A DNA stretch of 64,000 bases from Caloramator sp. mosi_1. Its GTDB lineage: Bacteria > Bacillota > Clostridia > Clostridiales > Caloramatoraceae. A model generated the notes under the pieces. That model did no database searches and was not told the DNA's origin. It saw only the letters and a list, made by a program, of their open reading frames with translations. Below, in pieces: positions 9,808-19,106 of this stretch. The stretch spans positions 1,846,820-1,910,819 of the forward strand of contig NZ_CP117677.1 in the NCBI RefSeq assembly GCF_028622835.1, given 5' to 3'. The position numbers and the translations under genes were made by a program. The first letter of the stretch is position 1. Each line of letters starts with the position of its first letter.

Positions 9808-11079
9808 AGCTCAGGTAGCTTATTATACAACCTATATAACAAATCATTCAGATTATGAATTCGGAGGAATTTACGCAGATGAAGGGATTTCAGGAACAAA
9901 CACTAAAAGAGAGAACAGTTCAATAAAATGATAGAAGACTGCAAAGCAGGGAAAATAGATATGATAATAACCAAGTCTATATCAAGGTTTGCAAGAAATA
10001 CACTTGATACATTAAACTACGTAAGACAGCTTAAAGAATTAGGTATTGGAGTAATATTTGAAAAGGAAAATATTAATACTTTAGATTCAAAGGGAGAAGT
10101 TCTATTAACAATCCTCAGCTCTCTTGCCCAAGATGAATCAAGAAGTATAAGTGAAAACTCCACATGGGGCATAAGGAGAAGATTTGAACAGGGCAAGCTT
10201 CATATAAATCATACAAAGTTTTTAGGCTATGATAAAGATGAAGAAGGAAATCTTGTGATAAATGAAAAGCAGGCTAAAATTGTAAGAAGGATTTACAAGG
10301 ATTACCTTGATGGTAAAGGTCCAAACAGAATTGCAAGAGAGCTTGAAGAAGAAGGTGTTCCTAACTGGAATGGAAAACCTAAGTGGTATGAAAGCAGTAT
10401 AAGAAAGATTTTAAGTAATGAAAAATATAAAGGTGATGCACTTCTTCAAAAACGTACACAGTTGATTTTTAACCAAAAAGAGAGCAGTTAATAATGGAGA
10501 AGTTCCAATGTATTATGTAGAAGAAAGTCATCCTGCTATTATAGAAAAAGAAATGTGGGAAGCAGTACAGCTTGAAATGGAGAGAAGAAGAGCGTTTGCA
10601 GAAAAATATAACATTAGTAAGCTTGATTATGCCACAGTTGATAATCCTTTTGCAGGAAGAGTTATCTGTGGACACTGCGGCAGTGCCTTTGGAAGAAAGG
10701 TGTGGAATTCTACTGATGAAAGGTTAAGAAGGGTTGTTTGGAGATGTAATAAAAAATATAAGGTAAAGGGAAAAAAGAGCTGTGAAAATAAGCACATAGA
10801 TGATAAGGTTTTATATCAAGCTTTTGTAAATACCTTTAATGCTATGGTGGAGAATAAGGAATACTTTATGGAGAAGTGGAAGGAAGGACTTAAGAGTGAA
10901 AATACTCTAGTAAGGTATAAGTCAAAGCAGTTTATAGAAATTCTAAAAATGCAAAGCCAATAGAAAAATTTGATATGGATTTATTCTTTAGTATTGCCCA
11001 GAAGATGACTGTGTTTGATGGAGATAAGATAATAGTAAGTTTACTTGATGGAACAGAGGTTGAAGTTGTAATTGAATAA
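9671..11079 (+). CDS. Large serine recombinase (frameshifts)
   Basis: The protein has the full domain order of large serine integrases. The catalytic resolvase domain has [20 protein letters not shown] (nucleophile Ser in YCRVST near residue 35) and [13 protein letters not shown]. The recombinase domain has [19 protein letters not shown], and the zinc ribbon has [14 protein letters not shown]...CENKHIDD. The C-terminal segment with [13 protein letters not shown] is usual for the family. Breaks lie near 9915, 10460 and 10950. It excises or integrates the element that carries it. Tandem recombinase genes are common in clostridial mobile elements. Confidence 0.88.
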
Positions 11080-11095
11080 AGGATTTAAGAGGAGT

Positions 11096-11133
11096 CAGTT
11101 AGAGTGATGTATGGTCACTTTGACTGGTTTTTG
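11096..11133 (+). terminator. Terminator after the serine recombinases
   Basis: CAGTTAGAGTGA (11096-11107) pairs with TCACTTTGACTG (11115-11126), using two G-T pairs, and a T run follows. Confidence 0.7.
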
Positions 11134-11313
11134 TTTGAAACAATAATATTCTGTCAATTTGTGTCGGAAAATATTTACAATGAAATTATTGACAAATTTG
11201 TAACAGGGGGTAGAATTATATTTGTAGACAAGCTTGTTTATGTAGTTGATAGAACTATTTGATGGGGTAAATGTCATACCTTTACAAAGAAAATAGAAGG
11301 AGGATGAAACAAT

Positions 11314-12126
11314 ATGAAAAAATTCATATTTAAATTAATAAGTATATTAAGTATATTTACTATATTAATTGGAGCTAATTCCATTGATGTAGCAAATGCA
11401 GAGAGTAATGTAGAAAAACAAGAGTTAGTTAGATATGTACAGGGATATGAGGATGAAATTTTGGGTAAAGCAAATAATAATACTGAAATTGAAATTAATA
11501 AAACCCAATCTTCTAAAAGCGACCTAATAACCCCCAAAAACATACTACCTAATAAAGTGGTGTTAGATTGGGTTGCAACAGAAAATTCAATTATTCTAAA
11601 AATAACCAACTGGGGACTAGATTCAGTAGATTTAGTATATGGCACTATTGATACTGGAAACATGAAGAAAAACTTTAATGTAGCTATTGTTAGGCCAGGA
11701 ACTAGCACTCATACTATTACAGGAGTACCTTTATTAACTTGTAAAGAAAATATAAAAATAACATGGTCAGCTAAAGATGGAGAAAATGTTTTTGCATCTA
11801 GCGTTGTATCCACTGGAAGTCGAGAAATTCCATCAGACTTATTAAATCTTTGGTCACCAGGAAGCAAGGGTTCAAGAAGTGCTTGTTTAGATTATCATTT
11901 TAATAAACATGGTAAGGAAGTATCAGCTTCAAATATTTGCCAATATGTAAGAATGGCAGATAATGTTAGAAAAGATGTAATCAAAAAGAATTTAAAACCA
12001 ATAAGGTCAGTCCCTGGAGCAACAGCAAATTGTTATCGATACGAATATGGAATATATTATCTGCATGTAGTATGTGTAAATGATGTACCATCTGGCGATT
12101 TAGTAAGCTTTGGCAAAAAGTATTAA
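11314..12126 (+). CDS. Secreted protein with toxin-like C-terminal domain
   Basis: The 270-residue protein starts with a clear signal peptide (MKKF, hydrophobic IFKLISILSIFTILIGA, ending at an AxA-type site near residue 30). Residues about 75-170 look like a beta-rich domain. The last 85 residues hold CLDYHFNKHGKEVSASN, then QYVRMADNVRKDVIK and YRYEYGIYYLHVV. This layout (H-KHG-E, then a YxxMA helix, then strands) recalls BECR/EndoU-type RNase toxin domains of polymorphic toxins; this is pattern memory, not a search. AGGAGG precedes ATG. The next gene, 60 bases downstream, is a small acidic protein, as expected for an immunity partner. Alternatives are a cell-surface hydrolase or an inhibitor. 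Confidence 0.5.
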   Translation: MKKFIFKLISILSIFTILIGANSIDVANAESNVEKQELVRYVQGYEDEILGKANNNTEIEINKTQSSKSDLITPKNILPNKVVLDWVATENSIILKITNWGLDSVDLVYGTIDTGNMKKNFNVAIVRPGTSTHTITGVPLLTCKENIKITWSAKDGENVFASSVVSTGSREIPSDLLNLWSPGSKGSRSACLDYHFNKHGKEVSASNICQYVRMADNVRKDVIKKNLKPIRSVPGATANCYRYEYGIYYLHVVCVNDVPSGDLVSFGKKY

Positions 12127-12186
12127 TTCTAATATTTTCATAATATAGAGTTAATAAATACAATAAACTAAAAAGGAGGTGATAGA

Positions 12187-12534
12187 TTGACTCCTATTGA
12201 ATTTGGAATTATTGACAAGATAGATAATGATAAGGAATATATCAAATATGAACCAGAAAAATATAATTGTGTAACAATTGATGATGATATTTATATTGAT
12301 GATTGGTGGGAAGATTTAAGCAAAATGAGAACATATTTTGGTGATTTGAATACCCCTAATGTATCTTTAGATCGACATGGAGTTACATTAATACCACCGG
12401 AATCATTATCAATATTTGAAACTATAGTTTCTAATGATCCTAGAATTAAACAAGATTATAGCCTTATGGAGTTGTTGAAACTAATCAGAAAAGCAAAACA
12501 AGAGAATAAATATATGATTCATTTTGGTGTCTAG
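12187..12534 (+). CDS. Small acidic protein, candidate immunity protein
   Basis: The protein has 115 residues, no signal peptide and many Asp and Glu residues (DDDIYIDDWWEDL near residue 37; HGVTLIPPESLSIF near 62; KYMIHFGV at the end). Short, acidic, cytoplasmic proteins ending in a strand and coded right after a secreted toxin are typical immunity proteins. AAAGGAGG precedes a TTG start at 12187. I do not recognise a named family with certainty. Its role is inferred from context. Confidence 0.5.
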   Translation: MTPIEFGIIDKIDNDKEYIKYEPEKYNCVTIDDDIYIDDWWEDLSKMRTYFGDLNTPNVSLDRHGVTLIPPESLSIFETIVSNDPRIKQDYSLMELLKLIRKAKQENKYMIHFGV

Positions 12535-12975
12535 TACTAACTAGATTTATGTCAGTAATTAGACAAAAACTAGCTTATTATATTTATTACTTATTGCTGA
12601 TTAGAAACAAAAAATATTACGAATATGATATATTAGTATGATTAAGACGGTAAATAGATATTATAAAGTTTTAAATGATGTATACGAAGAAATTACAAAA
12701 CACTTTTGAATATAACCTCTTTGTAAGTTATAAAGAGCAGGCTATTATGTCCAATGTCATCAACTTAATATGTAAGTAATTAGGGAAACAAAAAACAATT
12801 ATTAAAAAAAACACTTAACTTATTTGTAGTATGAAGTTAGTAATATTATTCTATACTCATATGAAAACATATAAGGTATGTTCCATTTGAGAAAAAATAG
12901 ACAAACCTTCAAATAGAGAGAGGGTAAAAGGGGTAAAACTCTTTTTTGCGAAATACTATCATTATTCTATCAAAA
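12535..12975. other. Gene-free A/T-rich stretch
   Basis: I see no convincing open frame, RNA gene or repeat here. It is the right shoulder of the island, between the putative immunity gene and the rlmD-end repeat. Confidence 0.5.
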
Positions 12976-13021
12976 CACACGTTGAGTGCGTAGCACTGAT
13001 AGAGAAGAGATAGCTTGAAAT
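12976..13021 (+). repeat. Candidate right attachment repeat (rlmD 3'-end copy)
   Basis: This is a 46-bp partner of 5947-5992. It still encodes [11 protein letters not shown] and a stop, the end of an RlmD-like protein, but no rlmD sequence continues to its left. The four differences from the left copy keep the coding sense. Confidence 0.55.
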
Positions 13022-13196
13022 TAAGGTCTAAAGTATCATTTTTAGTGTTTAGGTTATTTTTGTTATGTAATCTGGATTTCAGATTTATATACTGTCTATA
13101 AAGCATAAATTGGCTTAACTTATGGAACAATTTAATATTGTATAAAATAAACCATTGTTATATAATGATAACTAAAAATTAAAAACATAAAAATAT

Positions 13197-13236
13197 AAAA
13201 GTCCCTTAAAATGATTGTTCATTTTAAGGGACTTTT
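13197..13236. terminator. Bidirectional terminator
   Basis: An 18-bp perfect stem, AAAAGTCCCTTAAAATGA (13197-13214) with TCATTTTAAGGGACTTTT (13219-13236), has a TTGT loop and T or A runs on both sides. It can end transcription from both the island and the minus-strand genes to the right. Confidence 0.85.
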
Positions 13237-13346
13237 CCTTACAAATTTATGAATTATTTGTTAAATTAAAGTTGAACAAAATGTTTGGTAATTAAGATAA
13301 AAAATTAAAATCTAATTTGCAATCAATAATAATAAGGGACAGTTAC

Positions 13347-13832
13347 TTATTTTTTAACTTCTACACTATGTGAATTTAGGTATTTAATTTGTTTTTCCGT
13401 TGGGTTTCCATTTTTTAATATTATTTCAACTGCCTGCTTTGGAAGGTAGGCTTCTTCAAATAGATTAATTTCTATTCCTTTATAAAATGCAACAAATGCT
13501 CTAACTGCACCTGTACCTATATCTTTTCCTTGTGTATCAGAAAAATTAGATTCTACGTCTTTACATTTAAATGAATCAATCTGATCTACATCTATTAAAA
13601 ATGCATAAGCTATGTCTTCTGCAGGTATATCAAAATTGCGAATAACATCTCTAAATGTATAGGAACCCTTTATATCATTAGGATTTAGCTGGCCTGTTGA
13701 TCTACCTTCGGTAATTCTTCTTGGTACTTTTGTTGAAGTTGTTTTCCAAGTACCCGACAACTTGGCTAATCCCACACCTCCAAATATTATTATAAATATA
13801 CTTACTGCTATTATTTTGCTATTTAATTTCAT
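13347..13832 (-). CDS. Membrane-anchored partner of the NapH-like iron-sulfur protein
   Basis: The 161-residue protein has an N-terminal membrane segment (IIAVSIFIIIFGGVGLAKL) and a soluble domain with SGTW near residue 26 and GSYTFRDVIRNFDIP near 58. Similar sequence is often fused to, or next to, four-cluster NapH/NosR-type ferredoxins. It overlaps the upstream gene by 14 bases, so the two are translated together. The function is unknown; a role in electron transfer outside the membrane is inference. The frame is intact. Confidence 0.6.
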   Translation of the reverse strand: MKLNSKIIAVSIFIIIFGGVGLAKLSGTWKTTSTKVPRRITEGRSTGQLNPNDIKGSYTFRDVIRNFDIPAEDIAYAFLIDVDQIDSFKCKDVESNFSDTQGKDIGTGAVRAFVAFYKGIEINLFEEAYLPKQAVEIILKNGNPTEKQIKYLNSHSVEVKK

Positions 13833-14669
13833 TTATTTCACCTACCTTTGTTCCTATATATACAGTATTTTCAATTGGACATCCAACTTCTGATGTGCAT
13901 TTTAAACATCTTATACATTGGTGATTTTTAATTACATTTTTATCAGATATAACTATATTCATAGGGCATAATTTATCGCAAGCTTTGCAAGATATACATA
14001 TACTTTTGTTTCTTCTAATTTTAAATATACTTATAAAGTTAAATACTCCTAAAAATGCACCTAACGGACATAAATATTTGCACCAAGGTCTTTCAATTAA
14101 GAGTGATGATACTAATACAACTATCAATAAAATTATTGCTTGTATTTTTACTTCACCTGTCCAAAAATTGAACAATGCATAATAGGGGTCTATATCATTA
14201 AACAATAGCTTACCTGTCTTTGCAATGATATATACTATCCAAGTTAATGTAAAATATCTTAAGTATCTAAATTTTTGTCTAAATTATTAGGTATAAAAGT
14301 ATTGTATTTTTACCTAATAATTTATTTCCAAGTCTTCCTATCCACTCTTGGACTGATCCTAACGGACATATCCATCCACAAAATATAGGTCCAAATAATA
14401 TCGATAGAAAAACTACTATTCCAAGCATAACAAACGAAGATTCGTGTATTTTTGAACAAAACTTCCTTCTGTTACAAACTTATATATAGATACTACACCA
14501 CCAAATGGACATAATCCGTGCAAGGAGGCCTTTGAAATTAAAGGTAGGGTTATATTAATTTTAGAAAGAAACTGATTTATTGCAGTTAGTAAAATAGTAA
14601 TAAAAAGAATACCTGAATAAATAATCTAATATTTTTATTTTTTCTTATTTGAAAAGATTTCGTTTTCAT
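13819..14669 (-). CDS. NapH/NosR-like 4Fe-4S polytopic membrane protein (frameshifts)
   Basis: Several hydrophobic segments (for example AIILLIVVLVSSLLI) alternate with the CGWICPLGSVQEWIG and CKYLCPLGAFLG motifs of the NapH/NosR/YccM group. The C-terminus carries ferredoxin cysteines (CISCKACDKLCPMNIV and CIRCLKCTSEVGCPI) for two 4Fe-4S clusters. Such proteins pass electrons across or along the membrane. The 5' half is broken near 14285, 14460 and 14625 by single-base gaps; the restored start is MKTKSFQIRK with GGAGGG upstream. The gene pairs with the 161-residue protein that follows. The donor and acceptor are not evident. Confidence 0.7.
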
Positions 14670-14851
14670 TATAAATCCCTCCATCTTTCATATTATACTT
14701 TGATTATAAATTAAAATTGTGGTTATTTTATGTAAGTTTTATGTAGATTTTGTGAAGTCAATTGAGGTTTAAATGAAATTAGAAAAGATATAACAGAGTA
14801 TTTATTTTCATAGGATAGACCAATAGATATAATTTAAGTAGTACATAAATG

Positions 14852-14898
14852 AAGGGTCTCTTTGTAATTATTTTTGTACAAAGAAACCCTTTGTTTTT
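14852..14898. terminator. Hairpin with T tail
   Basis: AAGGGTCTCTTTGTA pairs with TACAAAGAAACCCTT with one mismatch, followed by TTGTTTTTA on the plus strand. No plus-strand gene ends just before it, so it may belong to a lost gene or act on the minus strand. Confidence 0.6.
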
Positions 14899-14960
14899 AT
14901 ATTAATGAAATATCAAATTTAAGAGATGGGATAGTACTTAGGATAAGATTAGATTAAGTA

Positions 14961-15290
14961 TTACAATACTGAAAAAACTTTATACTTAATTAAACAGTTT
15001 TTTATATTTTTAGGCTTAAAAAGAGCAAGTTCATCATCGGTAATTTCTTCGAAAATCTCTGAGATTTCTTCATCGAGTTCATATATATCAGAAGCAGACA
15101 TTTTATAATCTACTAAAAGTTCAGAGGCCTCTTCAAAGGGTATTGAAATTAGTTCAAATATTTCCAAGCAATCACTAAAAATTTGCAAGTTGCTGGAGAT
15201 AATTCTAATTAAACTTTCAATTTCTTCTAAAAACTCAAATAAGTAGAATCAAATGTTTTAATTACCAATTGAATTTCATCTAACTTTTCT
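14961..15290 (-). pseudogene. Acidic helical protein, 5'-truncated fragment
   Basis: The minus frame reads FEFLEEIESLIRIISSNL, SIPFEEASELLVDYK and YELDEEISEIFEEI, strongly acidic and probably helical. The biased composition and long frame suggest a once real gene. Its 5' side is lost near 15290, where the ABC ATPase fragment starts on the other strand, and one gap near 15243 breaks the frame. I do not recognise the family. Confidence 0.35.
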
Positions 15291-15294
15291 ATTT

Positions 15295-15705
15295 TTGAAA
15301 AAATACAAAGGAAGATCTACTGCTCAAGAAGAAAAAATAACAATCTTTATTTCAAGTCACCTGCTCCACGAGATTGAGCAGTTGTGTAACAAAGTAGCTA
15401 TTATATCTAATGGGAAGTTATTGATACAGGGAAAAGTTGAAGATTTATTGTTAAAAGATTATCAAAGGGCGATTATTGAAGTAGATGATATTGAAAAAGC
15501 ATTAGGAATACTTAAAACAATTTCTTTTATACAAGAAATAACTGTAGTAGATAATAAGATAAATGTTAAATATACAGGAGATTCTATTGAAAAAATAAAT
15601 AAACACTTGGTATTTGGTGATGTGGCTGTTAGAAGTTTAGTAAAAGAAAATGGTAATTTAGAAGAGTTTTTCTTAAAATTAACAGGAGGTGAACAAATTG
15701 CCTAA
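15295..15705 (+). pseudogene. ABC transporter ATPase, N-terminally truncated
   Basis: From about residue 13 the sequence is the C-terminal third of a bacitracin/Na+-type ABC ATPase (KITIFISSHLLHEIEQLCNK, the switch histidine region, then IISNGKLLIQGKVEDLL). Walker A, Q-loop, signature and Walker B are all absent, and the first 12 residues do not belong to the family. The permease gene follows with overlap, so an exporter operon lost its 5' part when the region was rearranged. It would not hydrolyse ATP by itself. Confidence 0.8.
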
Positions 15706-16976
15706 ACTAACGACATTAATAGGATTAGAAATTTCTAAAATGTTTCATAAAAAACGTATATTATTTGGTTTGTCTTTTTTGGTCTTTATATATTTTATGA
15801 TGGTAATTGGATTATCTAAAGTTTCTATATATCAAAATACTAATGATCCTAAATATAAAGCTATGCTTGAGGATGAGCTAAGACATAATAAAGAACGATT
15901 GAATAGCTCTGATATATCAAATGAAGAAAAGGAAGCTATAACAAGGAGAATTGAAGATATAAATTTAGAATTAGAGTTAGGATATGAAAAAGCAAGAGAA
16001 ATACAACTTAAAAGGGAATTAGAAGAAGTAAATAAATTGCTTTCTAAAGAGGATTTACCACCTGATGTTAGAGAATCTCAAAATTTATATAAACAAATAA
16101 TAGAAGCAAAAATCAAATATGGAGAAAATTCCATAGAAGCCAGAAAATTAGAGTACAAGCTAAAATTAAATAGTATAGAAACTTCTTTAAAAAATAAGAA
16201 CTTAACACCTGTCGAGAAAAAACAATTAGAATCACAAAAAGGGAAATGCAACTTAGACTTGAGCAATCCAATTTAGAAGATAATAGAAGTGCCTTTTCCC
16301 TTCTCTTAACTTATATTATAGATACAAGTAGTTTCTTAATACCATTAATTATAATACTGGTAGCGTCAGAAGCAATTTCAGGGAATATAGCTTAGGAACC
16401 ATTAAATTGCTATTAGTAAAACCTGTAAGCAGAGTGAAACTATATATTTCTAAATATATTGCATTAATGACATATGCTATATTTGTTTTATTGTTTATTA
16501 GTATAGTAGGTTATATTATTGGTGGCTTCTTTGTTGGGTTTGGTGGTTTGTTTGATGATAGAATAGTTGGTATGAAAAGGTTAGGACAAGAATATGGATA
16601 TATGACAGATTATTCATCGGCATATTTAATTACTAATTTCAAATATTATCTTCAGATTTTACTTTTACTGATTCTTTTATTTGCAGTATTTATAGCCTTT
16701 AGTATGCTAATTTCAGTGTTTACAAAAAGTGCTACTGTTAGTTTAGTAGCAACTATGGGATTAATAATTTTTGGAAATATAATAAGTGGTATTTTTAGTC
16801 AATATACTTGGACTAAGTTCCTTTTAATGCCTCATTTTAATTTACTTAGACATCTTGAAGGAGGATTTTTATATTCTGGAGTTAGTTTAAGTTTTTCAAT
16901 ATTTACTATAACTATTTATACTATTATTTTTATGATTATTGGAATATTTAGCTTTAAACAAAAGGACATTATATAA
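15698..16976 (+). CDS. ABC-2 type exporter permease (frameshifts)
   Basis: The N-terminal membrane segment (ILFGLSFLVFIYFMMVIGL) is followed by a long charged coiled region (about residues 45-190, rich in E, K and L) facing outside, then five more membrane helices, including LLLILLFAVFIAFSMLI. The LGTIKLLLVKPVSRVKLYISK stretch is the typical loop of ABC-2 permeases. TTG 15698 has AGGAGGT at 7 bases. The frame breaks near 16245 and 16393. It would form an exporter with the upstream ATPase, which is truncated here; substrate unknown. Confidence 0.75.
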
Positions 16977-16986
16977 TAATAATCTG

Positions 16987-17020
16987 GGCCTAATGAATAA
17001 AAATTCATTAGGCCGTTTTT
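16987..17020 (+). terminator. Terminator after the exporter permease
   Basis: GGCCTAATGAAT (16987-16998) pairs perfectly with ATTCATTAGGCC (17003-17014), followed by GTTTTT. Confidence 0.9.
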
Positions 17021-17037
17021 AATCATTTGAACTTACT

Positions 17038-17370
17038 TTATATTATTTTATCTTCAATATATTCTCTATACTCATCACCAAACTTTTTAATAGATATTCT
17101 TCTTCTTTTTTATTCTAATATTAATAAGAAACAGTGCAGTGACAATCGTCATTGAAGTTACAACAACATTTCCTATAAAAATATTTATGGATATCCAATT
17201 TAAAACCAATCCTATATATAGTGGATGCTTTAAGTATTTATATACTCCACTTTTAACTATTTCCTTTGGTTTTTTATATATACAGAAAAATTACTGCCAA
17301 GTTGACGCAATGCTGATTTTCTAATTAAAATGCCAACAGCATAAGTTAATAAAAAATATTTTTTAACCTA
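17038..17370 (-). pseudogene. Isoprenylcysteine/phospholipid methyltransferase-like protein, N-terminally truncated
   Basis: On the minus strand the sequence reads YAVGILIRKSALRQLGSNFS, then YKYLKHPLYIGLVLNW, then EEEYLLKKFGDEYREYIEDKI and a stop. GxYxYxxHPxYxG and the E-E-xxL-xxFGxEYxxY tail are the hallmarks of the ICMT/PEMT family. At least three gaps break it (near 17085, 17120 and 17275). The N-terminal helices are missing and the fragment stops about 15 bases from the IS200/IS605 end, so insertion or deletion there probably truncated it. Confidence 0.6.
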
Positions 17371-17460
17371 ATCAGCGACAGAAGTCACCTACTTCTATAA
17401 GTGGGTGATGAATGTCAGTTGACAAATTCATCGTTCAGATACAAAATAAGCATTAGAAAA

Positions 17461-17626
17461 ATGAGGTTATATAGATACATAGATTTAGATAATAATGATC
17501 ATTCAGTATTTTTGCTATATTATCATCTTGTTTTAGTAACGAGATATAGAAGAAAGCTTATAAATGATAATATTGTGAAGGCCAATTGAAGTTATTAAAA
17601 AATATATAGAAAAGCAAGGTGAATAG
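17461..17626 (+). pseudogene. tnpA: TnpA (Y1 transposase) remnant
   Basis: The start reads NNDHSVFLLYYHLVLVTRYRRKLINDNI, the N-terminal strand of IS200/IS605 Y1 transposases with the YHLV and YRRK motifs. It jumps after about 40 residues to VIKKYIEKQGE, the extreme C-terminus. The HUH motif and catalytic tyrosine are both gone. The deletion is internal and clean, with only a small frame disturbance near 17585. Confidence 0.75.
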
Positions 17627-17628
17627 GT

Positions 17629-18700
17629 GTGACTTTGCTAAAAGCCTATAAATATAGAATATACCCAACAAAAGAACAAAAGGAATATTTATCAAAAGTA
17701 TTTGGTTGTGTAAGGTTCATATATAACAAAATGCTTAATGATAAGATAGAGCATTACAAACAAACAGGGAAAATGCTAAAAACAACGCCTGCACAATATA
17801 AAAAGAATATCCTTTTCTAAAAGAAGTAGATAGCCTTGCTCTTGCTAATTCACAGCTTAATTTAGAGAAGGCATACAAGAGCTTTTTAGAGATAATAGCA
17901 TAGGGTTTCCTAAATTCAAAAAGAAAAAAGGATATCAATCCTATACAACAAATAATCAAAATGGGACAGTTGATATTATAGATGGTTACTTAAAAATACC
18001 AAAGTTAAAAACAAAGATAAAAATAAAACAGCATAGGCAATTTGAAGGAATTATTAAATCAGTAACAATATCTAAAACACCAACAGAAAAATATTATGCT
18101 TCTATATTAGTAGAAACAGAGATAAAGGAGTTACCAAAAGTAGATAAAAAATTGGAATAGATTTAGGGTTAAAGGAATTTGCAATATTATCAGATGGAGC
18201 AAAAATAGAAAATCCTAAATGGCTAAAAAGAAGTGAAAAAGAATAAAGAAACTACAAAGAGATTTATCAAGAAAACAAAAGGGCAGTAAAAATTATAATA
18301 AAAACAGGCAAAAACTTGCTAAATTACACGAAAAAATAACTAATCAAAGAAGAGATTTTCTTCATAAATTGTCCTCTAAAATTATAAACGAAAACCAAGT
18401 TATAGTTTTAGAGGACTTAAAAGTAAAGAATATGCAACAAAATCATAAGTTAGCAAAAGCAATTTCAGAAGTTAGTTGGTCAGAATTCAGAAGAATGTTA
18501 GAATATAAAGCAAAATGGTATGGAAGAGAAATAATAATAGCACCACAAAACTATGCATCAAGTCAAATATGTTCAGAGTGTGGATATAAAAACCCTGATG
18601 TAAAAAATTTAGCATTAAGAGAATGGAAATGTCCTAATTGTGGTGTAATACATGACAGAGATATAAATGCGTCAAAAACTTGCTAAAATTAGCCATGTAG
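17629..18700 (+). CDS. tnpB: TnpB RNA-guided nuclease, IS605 OrfB family (frameshifts)
   Basis: TnpB uses an RNA made from the element's right end to cut DNA. The N-terminus [15 protein letters not shown] is typical. The RuvC residues are all visible: Asp in [13 protein letters not shown], Glu in [12 protein letters not shown] and Asp in [10 protein letters not shown]. The zinc ribbon is [11 protein letters not shown]...CPNCG. Single-base gaps near 17808, 17890, 18155, 18240 and 18677 break the frame; restoring them gives about 360 residues ending LLKLAM. It starts at GTG directly after the tnpA remnant. If the gaps are read errors, the nuclease is intact. Confidence 0.88.
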
Positions 18701-18803
18701 ATGGTAAAACTGGGGATGGAACAGCCCTTTGAGCGTGGGTAATCTGGTAGCAGAAGCTACCTTGACCACGAAGCCACCACCTCTATAGGTGGGGGTAGTT
18801 CAC
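18640..18803 (+). ncRNA. Candidate omega RNA (TnpB guide scaffold)
   Basis: In this family the guide RNA overlaps the 3' end of tnpB and ends at the right boundary, with the guide taken from flanking DNA. Here the region after the stop contains GGTAGC-AGAA-GCTACC and the terminal CCACCT/AGGTGG hairpin, conserved-looking structure without coding sense. The guide would begin at 18804. The 5' border is a guess. Confidence 0.5.
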
Positions 18804-18833
18804 AAAAATAAGTTTTTAGGAGGAAATTAGAAA

Positions 18834-19000
18834 TGGAATATGAAAAAATGGTACAGGCTTTAAAAAAGAAGGGTTATAGGGTTTCATATTTTGAGTCATT
18901 TAAGTCCAGACAGAATTTGTAATGCTCTTAATATATATTTTAAAAAATGAATGGTTCTGAAGCTGAAATTATAATAATAAATGAAATATTGGGTATATAG
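18834..19000 (+). pseudogene. Possible remnant of a LUD-domain (lactate utilisation-like) gene
   Basis: It begins MEYEKMVQALKKKGYRVSYFE behind a good RBS (TTAGGAGG) and ends NGSEAEIIIINEILGI before TAG. These resemble the two extreme ends of LUD-domain proteins, with the middle missing. It starts 30 bases past the IS right end. The assignment is weak because the core is lost. Confidence 0.3.
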
Positions 19001-19106
19001 AGTAAGTGTTTTTAGGAGAATTAATTGTGTTATAATTAAGCAGTAAATTAGGGTTATATGTTTTATAGTAAATAATATACTTGATTATTTGCAAGGAGGA
19101 CATAGG

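Larger units (their letters stand above)
17385..18803 (+). mobile_element. IS200/IS605-family element with tnpB and a deleted tnpA
   Basis: The left end holds a subterminal hairpin, TCACCTACTT-CTAT-AAGTGGGTGA (17385-17408). The right end holds CCACCT-CTAT-AGGTGG (18777-18792), followed by GGGGTAGTTCAC. There are no inverted terminal repeats, as expected of this family. tnpA keeps only its first and last codons, so the element cannot move without a TnpA from elsewhere. Confidence 0.8.

Noticed and set aside
12909-13130. Minus-strand 73-residue frame
   Set aside because: It crosses the rlmD-end repeat and has no RBS or family-like composition.
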